DNA of 64,000 bases from Phreatobacter sp. (GTDB lineage Bacteria; Pseudomonadota; Alphaproteobacteria; Rhizobiales; Phreatobacteraceae): the NCBI RefSeq assembly GCF_016793595.1, contig NZ_JAEULY010000001.1:1-64000 (forward strand), given 5' to 3'. Within the stretch, counting starts at the first letter, position 1; each line of letters starts with the position of its first letter. Under the pieces are notes generated by a model. It was not told the DNA's origin and ran no database searches. It saw nothing but the letters and a program-made list of their open reading frames with translations. The translations under genes and the position numbers were made by a program. Positions 9,344 through 18,507 of the stretch are shown in pieces.

Positions 9344-9363
9344 CTGGCTAGCTTTCTGGCCAG
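9344..9363. promoter_or_regulatory. Inverted-repeat operator of the vapBC operon
   Basis: CTGGCTAG at 9344-9351 and CTGGCCAG at 9356-9363 are inverted copies with one mismatch and a four-base spacer. They abut the antitoxin start. Phd-type antitoxins bind such palindromes with their toxin to repress their own operon, so this is the probable operator (inference). Confidence 0.5.
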
Positions 9364-9386
9364 ATTAGCACGCCGCGCGGCGAGCG

Positions 9387-10694
9387 TCACGCCTCCCCGA
9401 ACACCCGGCGGAAGATCGTGTCGACATGCTTGAGGTGATAGCCGAGGTCGAACTTCTCCTCGAGTTCAGCCTCGGAGAGGGCGGCGCGCACCTCCGCATC
9501 GGCCTTCAGGAGGGTGAGGAAGTCGCCTTCGCCGCGCCAGACCGGCATGGCGTTGCGCTGGACCAGCCGGTAGGAATCCTCGCGCGAGACGCCCTTCTGG
9601 GTCAGCGCCAGCAATACGCGCTGGGAATGGACGAGGCCGCCGAGCCGGTCGAGATTCTTCTGCATGTTGGCCGGGTAGACCAGCAGCTTGTCGACGACGC
9701 CGGCGAGGCGGACGAGGGCGAAGTCGAGGGTGACCGTCGCGTCCGGGCCGATCATGCGCTCGACGGAGGAATGCGAGATGTCGCGCTCGTGCCAGAGCGC
9801 GACGTTCTCCATGGCCGGCATGGCCATGCCGCGGACGAGGCGGGCAAGGCCGGTCAGGTTCTCGGTCAGCACCGGATTGCGCTTGTGCGGCATGGCCGAT
9901 GAGCCCTTCTGGCCCTCGGAGAAGAATTCCTCGGCTTCCAGAACTTCGGTGCGCTGGAGATGGCGGATCTCGGTGGCGAGGCGCTCGATGCAGGAGGCGA
10001 CGACGCCGAGGGTTGCGAAGAACATGGCGTGGCGGTCACGCGGGATGACCTGCGTCGAGACCGGCTCGACCTTCAGGCCCATGGCTTTCGCGACATGCTC
10101 CTCAACGCGGGGGTCGATCTGCGCGAAAGTGCCGACCGCGCCTGATATGGCGCAGGTGCGCACCTCCTCGCGGGCAGCTTCCAGGCGGGCGAGGCAGCGG
10201 TCGAACTCGGCATAGGCCTGCGCCAGCTTGACGCCGAAGGTGGTCGGCTCGGCATGGATGCCGTGGGAGCGGCCGATGGTCGGGGTCAGCTTGTGCTCGA
10301 AGGCGCGGCGCCTGAGGGCGGCAAGCAGCGCCTTCACGTCGGCGATCAGGAGGTCGGAGGCGCGGACGAGCTGGACGTTGAAACAGGTGTCCAGCACGTC
10401 CGACGAGGTCATGCCCTGATGGACGAAGCGCGAATCCGGGCCGATGAACTCGGCGAGATGGGTCAGGAAGGCGATGACATCGTGCTTCACCTCGCGCTCG
10501 ATGGCGTCGATGCGCGCGACGTCGAAGGTCACGTCCTTCGCCTTGGCCCAGATATTGGCGGCGGATTCCTTCGGGATGACGCCGAGTTCGGCGAGGGCGT
10601 CGCAGGCGTGGGCCTCGATCTCGAACCAGATCCGGAACTTGGTCTGCGGGTCCCAGATGGCGGTCATTTCGGCGCGGGAATAGCGCGGGATCAT
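9387..10694 (-). CDS. purB: Adenylosuccinate lyase
   Basis: A 435-residue adenylosuccinate lyase of the fumarase/aspartase superfamily. It catalyses two purine steps: SAICAR to AICAR, and adenylosuccinate to AMP, both releasing fumarate. The superfamily signature GSSAMPHKRNP is at residues 264-274 and contains the catalytic serine. GRSHGIHAEP (141-150) has the general acid histidine, and VHQGMTSSDV (91-100) is a further conserved block. Length and ends match the family. It stands alone, upstream of vapBC on the same strand, and away from purL. Confidence 0.97.
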   Translation of the reverse strand: MIPRYSRAEMTAIWDPQTKFRIWFEIEAHACDALAELGVIPKESAANIWAKAKDVTFDVARIDAIEREVKHDVIAFLTHLAEFIGPDSRFVHQGMTSSDVLDTCFNVQLVRASDLLIADVKALLAALRRRAFEHKLTPTIGRSHGIHAEPTTFGVKLAQAYAEFDRCLARLEAAREEVRTCAISGAVGTFAQIDPRVEEHVAKAMGLKVEPVSTQVIPRDRHAMFFATLGVVASCIERLATEIRHLQRTEVLEAEEFFSEGQKGSSAMPHKRNPVLTENLTGLARLVRGMAMPAMENVALWHERDISHSSVERMIGPDATVTLDFALVRLAGVVDKLLVYPANMQKNLDRLGGLVHSQRVLLALTQKGVSREDSYRLVQRNAMPVWRGEGDFLTLLKADAEVRAALSEAELEEKFDLGYHLKHVDTIFRRVFGEA

Positions 10695-10768
10695 GGGGCG
10701 GGCCTCGGCGGTTCAGGGACGAGGCGCGGCTTAGCAGGGATGGCGGTTCGGGACAATCCGAACGGGGT

Positions 10769-11365
10769 TCAGCGCCGGTGCGCCTGCCAGAACATCAGCG
10801 CCATGGCGCCCGGAACCGCGACGCCGAAGGGCCACCAGAGGCGGAAGGCCGTGGTCAGGTAGAGGTAGAACGCGCCGGCGACCCCCATCAGGTGGTGGAT
10901 CAGCTGCATCTGCCCGTCATGATCCTCCCCGAAGGCCAGCACCCGGTTGTGGAGGGCGAAGGCGATGCCGCAGGCGGCCAGCATGGTGGCGATGGCGCCA
11001 AGGAAGACGATGCCGAGCCAGAGCGCCATGGGCAGTTCGGGCTTGCGGGATCGCAGCCATTCCATTGCCCGCCAGAACAGCGTCATGCCGGGCAGGAGCG
11101 GCAGGGATTGCAGCGCGACCACGGTGAGGCTGCGCCAGGAGGGCGCGTGTCCCGCGAGGTGGACGCCGATGGCGGCGGCGAGGCCGGCCAGCAGCATGGC
11201 GACGATGCCGGCACGCCATGACCTAGCCCAGGCGCCGCTCGTATCGGCGGGTGGCGGGCCGCCGCGCTTCGGCGATGCCTTGGCGGATGAGTTGCCGGCA
11301 CGGCGCGGCTTGCCGGCGGCAGAGCCTGCTTCGTTCCGATCCAGTGCTGCGCCGCGTGCCGCCAT
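10769..11365 (-). CDS. Membrane protein of unknown function with basic N-terminal tail
   Basis: A 198-residue protein I do not recognise. The first 45 residues are hydrophilic, rich in Ala, Arg, Lys and Pro, and probably cytoplasmic. Four hydrophobic segments follow, at about residues 52-70, 79-98, 112-137 and 158-180. The loop between the third and fourth holds DHDGQMQLIHHLMG, which could bind a metal but has no known match. It is upstream of purB on the same strand (74 bases) and divergent from the AmpD-like amidase gene. Confidence 0.6.
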   Translation of the reverse strand: MAARGAALDRNEAGSAAGKPRRAGNSSAKASPKRGGPPPADTSGAWARSWRAGIVAMLLAGLAAAIGVHLAGHAPSWRSLTVVALQSLPLLPGMTLFWRAMEWLRSRKPELPMALWLGIVFLGAIATMLAACGIAFALHNRVLAFGEDHDGQMQLIHHLMGVAGAFYLYLTTAFRLWWPFGVAVPGAMALMFWQAHRR

Positions 11366-11497
11366 GGGGATAGTTTTACACCCGGGCCGTTGACGATGGC
11401 TGAATCCGCCACGGACTTATCCCCAGGGTCCGAAATGGTCTCATCCTGTCGCCTGAACGACGGCCATCCGGGCCGCGGGACGGTGCGGGAGGCGGAT

Positions 11498-12139
11498 ATG
11501 ACGGAGACGATGGAAGCAGTTGTCGGGGCGGGTGAGTTCGCGGTGCGGGCGCATCGGCTGACGGTCGGCGGTGCGGCCGTGCCGTTCCGCCAGTCGCCGC
11601 ATGGCGGCGCGCGCATGAAGCCGCTCTACCTCGTGATCCACTACACGGCGGGTCTGTCGGCGACCTCGGCGATGAACTGGTTCCTCGACCCCCGCGCCAG
11701 GGCCTCCGCCCATCTCGTCATCGGGCGGCAGGGCGCGGCGACCCAGCTCATGGGTTTCGACCGCGCCTGCTGGCATGCGGGTCAGAGCGCGTGGAAGGGG
11801 CTGGACGGGCTCAACGGCCATTCCATCGGCATCGAGATCGTCAATGCCGGCAAGCTCGCGAAGGGGCCGGGCGGGCGCTGGCAGACCTGGACCGGCGAGG
11901 CGATCCCAGACAGCGAGGTGGTGGTCGCGCGGCACCGGAACGAGGCGGTGGAGGCCGGCTGGCACGCCTATACGCGCGAGCAGATCGCGGCCGTGGTCGA
12001 GATCGGCTCGGCGCTGCACACCACCTACGGTTTCCGCGACGTGCTGGGACACGAAGACATCGCGCCGCGCCGGAAGGTCGATCCCGGGCCGGCCTTCCCG
12101 CTCCGGAGCGTCGCCGCCCGCATTCTGGGGAGGGCGTGA
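11498..12139 (+). CDS. AmpD-like N-acetylmuramoyl-L-alanine amidase (amidase_2)
   Basis: A 213-residue amidase_2-fold zinc hydrolase that cleaves the bond between N-acetylmuramic acid and L-alanine in peptidoglycan or its anhydro fragments. The AmpD-type residues line up well: H48 (VIHYTA), H185 (LGHEDI), K193 and D195 (RRKVDPGPAFP); the ten-residue spacing between H185 and D195 is that of AmpD. I chose the ATG at 11498, which has GGGAGG five bases before it; the frame is open further upstream but without conservation. No signal peptide is seen, so a cytoplasmic recycling role is more likely than secretion. It is convergent with rpe. Confidence 0.88.
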   Translation: MTETMEAVVGAGEFAVRAHRLTVGGAAVPFRQSPHGGARMKPLYLVIHYTAGLSATSAMNWFLDPRARASAHLVIGRQGAATQLMGFDRACWHAGQSAWKGLDGLNGHSIGIEIVNAGKLAKGPGGRWQTWTGEAIPDSEVVVARHRNEAVEAGWHAYTREQIAAVVEIGSALHTTYGFRDVLGHEDIAPRRKVDPGPAFPLRSVAARILGRA

Positions 12140-12149
12140 GATGGACGCG

Positions 12150-12845
12150 TCAGACCATCGTGCCGCGCGCGGCCTCGGCCGCTTCGCGGATCGCCTGTAT
12201 GCGGTCGGCATAGCCAGCCGCGCCACCCTTGAACACGGCCGAGCCGGCGACCAGCACGTCGGCGCCGGCGGCGGCAAGCGCTGGAGCCGTTTGCGGCGTC
12301 ACGCCGCCGTCGACCTCGATCAGGATGTCGCGGCCAGCTGTCATCTGGCGGATGCGCGCGACCTTCTCGATCTGCGATTCGATGAAGGCCTGGCCGCCGA
12401 AGCCGGGATTGACGCTCATGACCAGGACGAGATCGACCAGATCGAGGACATATTCGATGACGCTCTCGGGCGTGCCCGGATTGAGCGAAACGCCGGCCTT
12501 CTTGCCCAGTGCGCGGATCGCCTGAAGCGAGCGGTGGAGATGGGGGCCGGCCTCGGCATGGACGGTGATGACGTCGGAACCGGCCTTGGCGAAGGCTTCG
12601 AGATAGGGATCGACGGGGGCGATCATCAGATGGACGTCGAAGACCTTGGTCGAATGCGGGCGCATCGCCTTGATGACATCAGGGCCGAAGCTGATGTTGG
12701 GCACGAAATGGCCGTCCATCACGTCGAGATGCAGCCAGTCGGCGCCGGCCGCGTCGACGGCGCGGACTTCCTCGCCGAGCCTGGCGAAATCGGCTGCGAG
12801 GATCGAGGGGGCGATGAGGATGGGGCGGGTCGGAAAGCTGGTCAT
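12150..12845 (-). CDS. rpe: Ribulose-phosphate 3-epimerase
   Basis: A 231-residue TIM-barrel epimerase interconverting ribulose-5-phosphate and xylulose-5-phosphate in the pentose phosphate and Calvin pathways. The metal-binding [12 protein letters not shown] is at residues 39-50, with the proton-shuttling aspartate D41. [10 protein letters not shown] and the ILIEVDGGV and VAGSAVF phosphate-binding motifs follow. The ATG at 12845 gives the family N-terminus [13 protein letters not shown]; the open frame extends 70 codons further upstream but is not conserved. No Calvin-cycle genes are nearby, so a pentose phosphate role is the simpler reading. Confidence 0.96.
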   Translation of the reverse strand: MTSFPTRPILIAPSILAADFARLGEEVRAVDAAGADWLHLDVMDGHFVPNISFGPDVIKAMRPHSTKVFDVHLMIAPVDPYLEAFAKAGSDVITVHAEAGPHLHRSLQAIRALGKKAGVSLNPGTPESVIEYVLDLVDLVLVMSVNPGFGGQAFIESQIEKVARIRQMTAGRDILIEVDGGVTPQTAPALAAAGADVLVAGSAVFKGGAAGYADRIQAIREAAEAARGTMV

Positions 12846-12989
12846 CTCGGCGGGCTCCGTTGGCGGCGCGCGTAGCACGGGGAGGGCGGTGCGGCAACGC
12901 GGCGCTGCCCGGCGGGCATCTGCATGGCCGCCATCGCTTGCGGCTCCGCCGGGGCGGCGGCATTGTCGCCGCGAACGGATTGGCAAGCG

Positions 12990-14237
12990 ATGACCGACAT
13001 TCAGGATGTTCTCGTACTCGGCGCCGGCATGGTCGGCGTCTCCACGGCACTGCACGCGCGGATGCGCGGACTACACGTCGTGCTGGTCGACCGGCGGGGG
13101 CCGGGCGAGGAGACGAGCTACGGCAATTCCGGCGTGATCGACGGCGGCAATCTCTACCCCGTGGCCATGCCGCGCGACGTGCCGACGCTGTTCAAGCATG
13201 CGCTGAACCGGCAGACGGCCTCGCACTACCATCCGGCGGCGCTTCCGAGCGTCGCCGGATGGATGCTGGACTACTGGCGCTGGTCGGCCCCCGAGAAGCT
13301 GGAGGAGACGGCGCGCGTCATGCGGCCGTTCTTCGCCGACGCGGTCGGCTCGCACCGCGAACTGATGAAGCTGGCCGGCGCGGAGCGCTATTTCCGGCAG
13401 GACGGCTGGCTGGAACTCTACCGCCTGCCGCAAAGCCTCGCGGCGCAGGATCGGCGGCTGGGCCTTTCGAAGGAATTCGGCATCCGCAACGTCAAGCTGA
13501 CGCGCGACGAGACACTGGATCTCGAACCGCACCTGAAGCCGGCCTTTGCTGGTTCGATCTGGTGTCAGGACGCCGACACGGTATCGAGCCCCGGCGGGGT
13601 TACAAAAGCCTATGCGGAGGCTTTCGCGAAGGCCGGCGGGCGCATCGTCATCGGCGACGCCATGACGCTGAAGAAAGTGCTCGGCGGCTACGAGGTCGAG
13701 ACATCGGAGGGCACGATCAGGGCCCGGCAGGTGGTGGTGGCGCTCGGCCCCTGGGCCGGCGATCTCGTCGGCAAGTTCGGCTATCGCGTGCCGCTCGGCG
13801 TGAAGCGTGGCTATCACCGGCACTATGCCCCGAAGGGCAATGCCTTTCTCAACCGGCAGATCTGCGACGAGGATGTCGGCTACGTGCTCTGCCCGATGGA
13901 GCAGGGCGTGCGGCTGACCACCGGCGTCGAAATCGCGCTGCGCGACGCGCCCGCGACGCCAGTGCAGATCGACCGCGCCTTCCGTGCGGCCGCCGACCTG
14001 TTCGATCTCGGCGAGCCGGTGGAGGCGGAGCCGTGGATGGGCCGCCGTCCCGCGACGCCGGATTCGCGGCCGATCATCGGGGCGGCGCCGCGCCACGAGG
14101 GGATGTGGTTCGCCTTCGGCCACGGCCATTGGGGCTTCACGCTGGGGCCCGCGACCGGCAAGGCGCTGGCGAGCGCCATGGCTGGCGAGCCCGCCCATAT
14201 CGACCTCTCGCCCTATCGCATCGATCGCTGGAAGTGA
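12990..14237 (+). CDS. DadA-like D-amino acid dehydrogenase / FAD-dependent oxidoreductase
   Basis: A 415-residue member of the DAO family closest in layout to DadA, the small subunit of D-amino acid dehydrogenase, which deaminates D-amino acids and feeds electrons to quinones. The FAD-binding GAGMVG is at residues 11-16, with the Glu/Asp-end strand [20 protein letters not shown] just after, typical of DadA. The C-terminal [16 protein letters not shown] and [17 protein letters not shown] segments bind the flavin pyrophosphate. I chose the ATG at 12990 and not an upstream one at 12924. It overlaps nothing; the isonitrile-hydratase-like gene begins five bases after the stop, so the two are co-transcribed. 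The exact substrate is unproven. Confidence 0.86.
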   Translation: MTDIQDVLVLGAGMVGVSTALHARMRGLHVVLVDRRGPGEETSYGNSGVIDGGNLYPVAMPRDVPTLFKHALNRQTASHYHPAALPSVAGWMLDYWRWSAPEKLEETARVMRPFFADAVGSHRELMKLAGAERYFRQDGWLELYRLPQSLAAQDRRLGLSKEFGIRNVKLTRDETLDLEPHLKPAFAGSIWCQDADTVSSPGGVTKAYAEAFAKAGGRIVIGDAMTLKKVLGGYEVETSEGTIRARQVVVALGPWAGDLVGKFGYRVPLGVKRGYHRHYAPKGNAFLNRQICDEDVGYVLCPMEQGVRLTTGVEIALRDAPATPVQIDRAFRAAADLFDLGEPVEAEPWMGRRPATPDSRPIIGAAPRHEGMWFAFGHGHWGFTLGPATGKALASAMAGEPAHIDLSPYRIDRWK

Positions 14238-14242
14238 GCGCC

Positions 14243-14920
14243 ATGCAAGTCGTGATGCTTGCCTTCCCGAAGATGACGCAGCTCGACCTGACCGGGCCGT
14301 TCGAGGTGTTCACGCGGTTCCGGGAGTTGCAGGTCGACCTCGTCTGGAAGACGGCCGACCCGGTTGTCGATGTATCGGGCCTCAGGCTGCTACCGTCGAA
14401 GACCTTCGCCGACTGCCCGCAGGCCGACATCCTGTTCGTGCCGGGCGGGCCGGGCCAGATGGCCCTGATGGAAGATGCCGAGACGCTGGACTTCCTGCGC
14501 CGGCAGGCGGCGGGCGCGACCTGGATCACCTCGGTCTGCACCGGCTCGCTGGTGCTGGCGGCGGCCGGCCTTATGACCGGCTACCGCGCCACCTGCCACT
14601 GGTCCTCGATCGACCAGCTCGCCCTGTTCGGCGTCGAGCCGGTGGCCGAGCGCGTGGTGGTGGACCGCAATCGCGTGACCGGGGCGGGCGTGACGTCCGG
14701 CATCGATTTCGGGCTGACGCTGACGGCAATGCTGTTCGGCGAGGAGCGGGCGCGGCAGGCCCAGCTCGGCATGGAATATGATCCGGCGCCGCCCTTTGCC
14801 GGCGGCACGCCCTCCACCGCGCCGAGGGAGACGGTGGAAGCGGTGAAAGCGGCGCTGGCCCCGTTCATCGCGCAGCGGCGCGCGATCTCGGAACGGGCTG
14901 CCGGCGCACTCAGGCGGTGA
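14243..14920 (+). CDS. inhA: DJ-1/PfpI family protein, isonitrile hydratase-like
   Basis: A 225-residue DJ-1/PfpI-superfamily protein with the closest pattern to isonitrile hydratase, which hydrates isonitriles to N-substituted formamides. The nucleophile elbow is SVCTGSLVLAAAG with C99; D15 in QLDLTGPFEVF is at the expected partner position and ATCHWSS follows. It lacks a C-terminal AraC-type DNA-binding domain, so it is not a GATase1-AraC regulator. It starts five bases after the DadA-like gene. The substrate may be a different small molecule; the family is broad. Confidence 0.78.
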   Translation: MQVVMLAFPKMTQLDLTGPFEVFTRFRELQVDLVWKTADPVVDVSGLRLLPSKTFADCPQADILFVPGGPGQMALMEDAETLDFLRRQAAGATWITSVCTGSLVLAAAGLMTGYRATCHWSSIDQLALFGVEPVAERVVVDRNRVTGAGVTSGIDFGLTLTAMLFGEERARQAQLGMEYDPAPPFAGGTPSTAPRETVEAVKAALAPFIAQRRAISERAAGALRR

Positions 14921-15191
14921 TATCGACCAGCCGCCAGTGCGGCGCGGCGACGGGGCCGCCCTTGGCGGAGGAGCGGATGCGGTCGCTTTCGGATGCGCGG
15001 ATACGGTCTGCCTCGAAGGGGGCGAGCACGCCGTCGAACACCACCGCCGGCATGACGGCGCGGCCGACGCTGACCGCAATATCGTCGGCCCTGGCGGGGT
15101 CGTTGGACGGATTCTCGGGGTTGAGACTACGGCGCGCCAGCGACACGTCGGCATAGTCCGCGCAGGGATAGCCGTTGACCATCTCGATCAT
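14910..15191 (-). CDS. Hypothetical protein, 93 residues
   Basis: I do not recognise this protein. From the ATG at 15191 it starts MIEMVNGYPCADYADVSLAR and has a polar middle (NPENPSNDPARADD) and a short hydrophobic stretch (VGRAVMPAVVFDG). It has no evident membrane helix or signal peptide. Its stop overlaps the end of the isonitrile-hydratase-like gene by 11 bases, tail to tail. A GGGAGG lies upstream but too far for the chosen start. It may be real because no better frame covers this 250-base stretch, but the evidence is thin. Confidence 0.4.
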   Translation of the reverse strand: MIEMVNGYPCADYADVSLARRSLNPENPSNDPARADDIAVSVGRAVMPAVVFDGVLAPFEADRIRASESDRIRSSAKGGPVAAPHWRLVDITA

Positions 15192-15439
15192 GGTGCGCTC
15201 GTCGGTTCGGTGCCTCCCTTCCCCGACGCCAACATAGCGCGGGGCGTTTCCGCCACGGTACTTCGGAAGGCGCGCATGGTTTCCGGAACCTGAATCGCGA
15301 TGGGCGCGAGATGCGGCGATCACGTGTGATCACGCCTGTGCGAGATGCGGCCCGGGGTGCTTTCGTTCGGCGCCGGAGACGGATAGACCAAAAAAGCGGC
15401 ACGGGTTCAGGTGCCGCGGCATCCGCTGGCGGAACCCGA

Positions 15440-16174
15440 ATGCCCGATGTGACCATAACGGCGGCCTTTCTTGCGGGCCTCGTGAGTTTCCTGTCGCCCT
15501 GCGTGCTGCCGCTGGTGCCGCCCTATCTCGTCTATTTGACGGGCGCGACGCTCGACGACCTCGCCGAGGCGCAGGACCGGCCGGGGCTCGTCCGGCGCGC
15601 CGTGCTGCTGGCGCTGGTCTTTGTCGCCGGCTTCACCACGGTCTTCGTGCTGCTGGGTGCGTCGGCCTCGGCGATGGGGCATCTGGTCCGGGTCTATTCG
15701 GACAAGCTGGCCATGGCCGCCGGCGTCATGATCATCATCATGGGCCTGCATTTCCTCGGGCTGTTCCGCATTCCGCTGCTTTACCGGCAGGCGAAGATGG
15801 ACATCGCGCCGCCCAAGGCCGGTCCCGTCGGCGCCTATGTGATGGGCCTCGCCTTCGCCTTCGGCTGGACGCCGTGCATCGGGCCGGTGCTGGCGGCGAT
15901 CCTCGCGGTTGCGGCCTCCGAGATGACCATCCACAAGGGCGCGTTGCTGCTCGCGGTCTATTCCGCCGGGCTCGGCGTGCCGTTCCTGCTGGCGGCGGTT
16001 GCGATCAAGCCGTTCCTGCGGTTCGCGGCTGCCGTCCGTCACCGCATGCGGGCGGTCGAGATGGTGATGGGGCTCCTGCTGGTGGCCACCGGCATCGCAT
16101 TCCTGACCGGCAAGATGAGCGCGATGGCCTTCTGGCTGCTCGAGACCTTCCCGGTTCTCGGCACGATCGGCTGA
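15440..16174 (+). CDS. ccdA: Cytochrome c biogenesis protein CcdA
   Basis: A 244-residue inner-membrane thiol transporter of the CcdA/DsbD-beta family. It carries electrons from cytoplasmic thioredoxin across the membrane to periplasmic thioredoxin-like proteins that reduce apocytochrome c. Six membrane segments are visible. The two redox cysteines lie in FLSPCVLPLVPPYL (near residue 23) and GWTPCIGP (near 147), the canonical CcdA positions. The ATG at 15440 gives the normal N-terminus; the frame upstream is open but not conserved. No ccm genes are near. It is convergent with the Bug-family gene. Confidence 0.93.
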   Translation: MPDVTITAAFLAGLVSFLSPCVLPLVPPYLVYLTGATLDDLAEAQDRPGLVRRAVLLALVFVAGFTTVFVLLGASASAMGHLVRVYSDKLAMAAGVMIIIMGLHFLGLFRIPLLYRQAKMDIAPPKAGPVGAYVMGLAFAFGWTPCIGPVLAAILAVAASEMTIHKGALLLAVYSAGLGVPFLLAAVAIKPFLRFAAAVRHRMRAVEMVMGLLLVATGIAFLTGKMSAMAFWLLETFPVLGTIG

Positions 16175-16182
16175 GCGCCGCG

Positions 16183-17136
16183 TCACCGTTCCTTCATCAG
16201 GTCGCGGAACCGGGCGATGTCGTGCTCGACCAGCGGCGGCACGACCTCGGGCGCAAGGTCCGCCTCCGCCGGCACCTGCGCGGTCATCTCGCCGAAGCGG
16301 GCGCGGACGAAATCGCTGGCGACCGCGGCGCGGATCGCCGCATTGAGACGCGCGATGATGGGTGCGGGCGTCCCGGCGGGCGCGAAGATGGCGTTCCAGC
16401 TCTGCATCTGGAAACCGGGCAGGCCGGCCTCGGCCGCGGTGGGAACGCCCGGCAGGGTCGGGGCCCGCCCCGGCGAGGCGACGGCGAGGCCGCGCGCCTG
16501 GCCGGCCAAAATTGCCGGCGCGACGGAGGTCGCGGCGTCGCAGACGCCGTCGATATGGCCGCCGATCAGGTCGTTGAGCGCGGGACCCGCGCCGCGATAG
16601 CTGACGAGGGTGATGTCGACCCTGGCTTCGGCGAGGAAGGCGCGGCAGATCAGGAAGTTCTGCGAGCCGACGCCGGCATGGCCGAGCCTGACCGCGCCGG
16701 GATTGGCGCGCGCATGTTCGATGAAGGCGGCAAGCGTCGGCGCCGGAAAATCCCGCTTCACCGCGAGCACCGAATAGGTCCGGGCGACGAGACCGACGGC
16801 TGAGAAGGAGGCCGGCGTGTAGCGCAGGTCCGGATAGATGGAATAGGCGGCGGCATTGGTGCCGGAATTGCCGATGAAGATGGTGTAGCCGTCCGGCGCG
16901 GCGCGCGCGGCCCGGGTGAGGGCGGTCGTGCCGCCGGCACCGCCGACATTCTCGTGCACGATGCGCTGGCCGAGATGTTTCGCCATCTCCTCCGCGACGA
17001 TGCGGGCGATGACGTCCGATGCGCCGCCGGCCGCGAAGGGCACGATCATGGTGATGGGGCGGGTGGGATAGGCCTCCTGCGCGGCGCTCGCCGTTCCGAG
17101 CGCCAGCACGAGCCCGAGGGCAATCGGCATTCGCAT
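16183..17136 (-). CDS. Bug-family tripartite tricarboxylate transporter substrate-binding protein
   Basis: A 317-residue periplasmic binding protein of the Bug/TctC family. A signal peptide covers about residues 1-19 (MRMPIALGL...ASAAQE). YPTRPITMIVPFAAGGASDVIAR is the signature N-terminus, followed by VENVGGAGGT-like sequence (HENVGGAGGTT) and PDGYTIFIG. Such proteins deliver carboxylates to TctAB membrane subunits, but none are encoded here; Bug genes are often orphans. It lies 109 bases after the livK-like gene on the same strand with a strong hairpin between, so it may have its own promoter. The ligand is unknown. Confidence 0.9.
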   Translation of the reverse strand: MRMPIALGLVLALGTASAAQEAYPTRPITMIVPFAAGGASDVIARIVAEEMAKHLGQRIVHENVGGAGGTTALTRAARAAPDGYTIFIGNSGTNAAAYSIYPDLRYTPASFSAVGLVARTYSVLAVKRDFPAPTLAAFIEHARANPGAVRLGHAGVGSQNFLICRAFLAEARVDITLVSYRGAGPALNDLIGGHIDGVCDAATSVAPAILAGQARGLAVASPGRAPTLPGVPTAAEAGLPGFQMQSWNAIFAPAGTPAPIIARLNAAIRAAVASDFVRARFGEMTAQVPAEADLAPEVVPPLVEHDIARFRDLMKER

Positions 17137-17186
17137 GGTCTTGTCCTCCCGCAGGCGGGCCTGTTCACCGGCCCCTGAATGCAGAA

Positions 17187-17211
17187 CCCCGCCCGGATGG
17201 TCCGGGCGGGG
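17187..17211 (-). terminator. Strong GC hairpin after livK
   Basis: CCCCGCCCGGA and TCCGGGCGGGG form a perfect 11-base-pair stem with a three-base loop, 33 bases past the livK-like stop. There is only a short TT run after it on the minus strand. It probably ends or protects the liv transcript. Confidence 0.6.
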
Positions 17212-17244
17212 CTTGGTCTGGCGAACCTCCCGCCAGCCGGCAGG

Positions 17245-18375
17245 TCAGTTCGAGGCGCGATCCTCGACATAGGTGATCTTGCCGTCGGCGCCGCGGCGCC
17301 ACGTATAGGTCACGTAGTCGGCGCGGGTGATGTCACCCTTCTTGTCGTAGGAAATGTCGCCGATCACGGTCTTGAAGACGTGGCCCGTACGCATGAATTC
17401 GGCCATCTTCTGCGGATCGACGGAATTCGCGCCGACCGCCGCCTGGGCGAAGATCTGCACGACCGCGTAGCTGTAGAGCGTATAGGCCTGCGGCTCGAAG
17501 CGGCGGGCCGTGCGGAAGCGCTCGACGATGGCGCGCGCTTCCGGGCGGTTGCGCGGGTCCGGCGGGAAGGTCATCAGCGTGCCGACGGCGCCGGGACCGG
17601 CGATGGCGGCGAACTCGTCGTCGGCGATGCCGTCACCCGACATGAGCGGGGCCTGGACGCCCTGGTCGCGCATCTGGCGGACGATCAGGCCGCCCTCGGT
17701 GTGCAGGCCGCCCCAGTAGACGACGTCCACATTGGCCGCCTTCAGCTTGGAGATCAGCGCCGAGAAGTCCTTCTCGCCGGTGTTCACCGCTTCATAGAGC
17801 ACTTCCTTGAGGCCGGCGGCGTTCATGGCGCGCTGCGTCTCGTCGGCAAGGCCCTTACCGTAGGTGGTCTTGTCGTGGACGATGGCGACGCGCTTGCCGG
17901 CGTACTGGCGGGCGAGATAGGCGCCGGCCACCGCGCCCTGCTGGTCGTCACGGCCGCAGGTGCGGAACACGTTCCACAGGCCACGCTCGGTCAGGCGCGG
18001 ATTGGTCGAGGCCGGGGTGATGGCGATGACGCCGTTCTCCGCATAGACCTCGGAGGCGGGGATCGAGACGCCGGAATTGAAGTGGCCGACAACCCATTTC
18101 ACGCCGTCGCCGACGAACTTGTTGGCGACGCTGACGCCCTGGCGGGGATCGGACACATCATCGCCCACGGAGAGGACGAGGCGCTGGCCGAGAACGCCGC
18201 CGGCGGCGTTGATGTCCTCGACCGCCTGCTCGGCACCGTTCCGAAGCTGCGCGCCGAAGGAGGCGTTGGGGCCGGTGATCGGTCCGCCGACGCCGACGCG
18301 GATCTGCGCGCTGGCGGGCACCGCCATTGCGAGACCCATGCCGAGCGCGAGCCCGGCGAGGAGTTTGGTCTTCAT
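17245..18375 (-). CDS. livK: Branched-chain amino acid/amide ABC transporter substrate-binding protein
   Basis: A 376-residue periplasmic binding protein of the LivJ/LivK (type I) fold. A signal peptide runs to about residue 23 (PASAQ). IRVGVGGPITGPNASFGAQLRNGAEQ... and DDVSDPRQGVSVANKFV are typical of the family, and the hinge region VGHFNSGVSIPASEVY holds the usual ligand serines and threonines. It is the last gene of the minus-strand liv operon, 132 bases after the DUF6867 gene. The ligand could be Leu/Ile/Val, another amino acid or an amide. Confidence 0.94.
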   Translation of the reverse strand: MKTKLLAGLALGMGLAMAVPASAQIRVGVGGPITGPNASFGAQLRNGAEQAVEDINAAGGVLGQRLVLSVGDDVSDPRQGVSVANKFVGDGVKWVVGHFNSGVSIPASEVYAENGVIAITPASTNPRLTERGLWNVFRTCGRDDQQGAVAGAYLARQYAGKRVAIVHDKTTYGKGLADETQRAMNAAGLKEVLYEAVNTGEKDFSALISKLKAANVDVVYWGGLHTEGGLIVRQMRDQGVQAPLMSGDGIADDEFAAIAGPGAVGTLMTFPPDPRNRPEARAIVERFRTARRFEPQAYTLYSYAVVQIFAQAAVGANSVDPQKMAEFMRTGHVFKTVIGDISYDKKGDITRADYVTYTWRRGADGKITYVEDRASN

Positions 18376-18507
18376 CTCTCATCCTTCCCAAGAGAGTTCA
18401 CGATGTGGCCCGACAAGCCCCCGTGAGGGCCGCAAAGCAGCCCTTGAAGGGGATCGAACACGCTTTCACGCCGATTGTCAGCCCGTCCCGGCGGACTTGA
18501 TGGCGCA

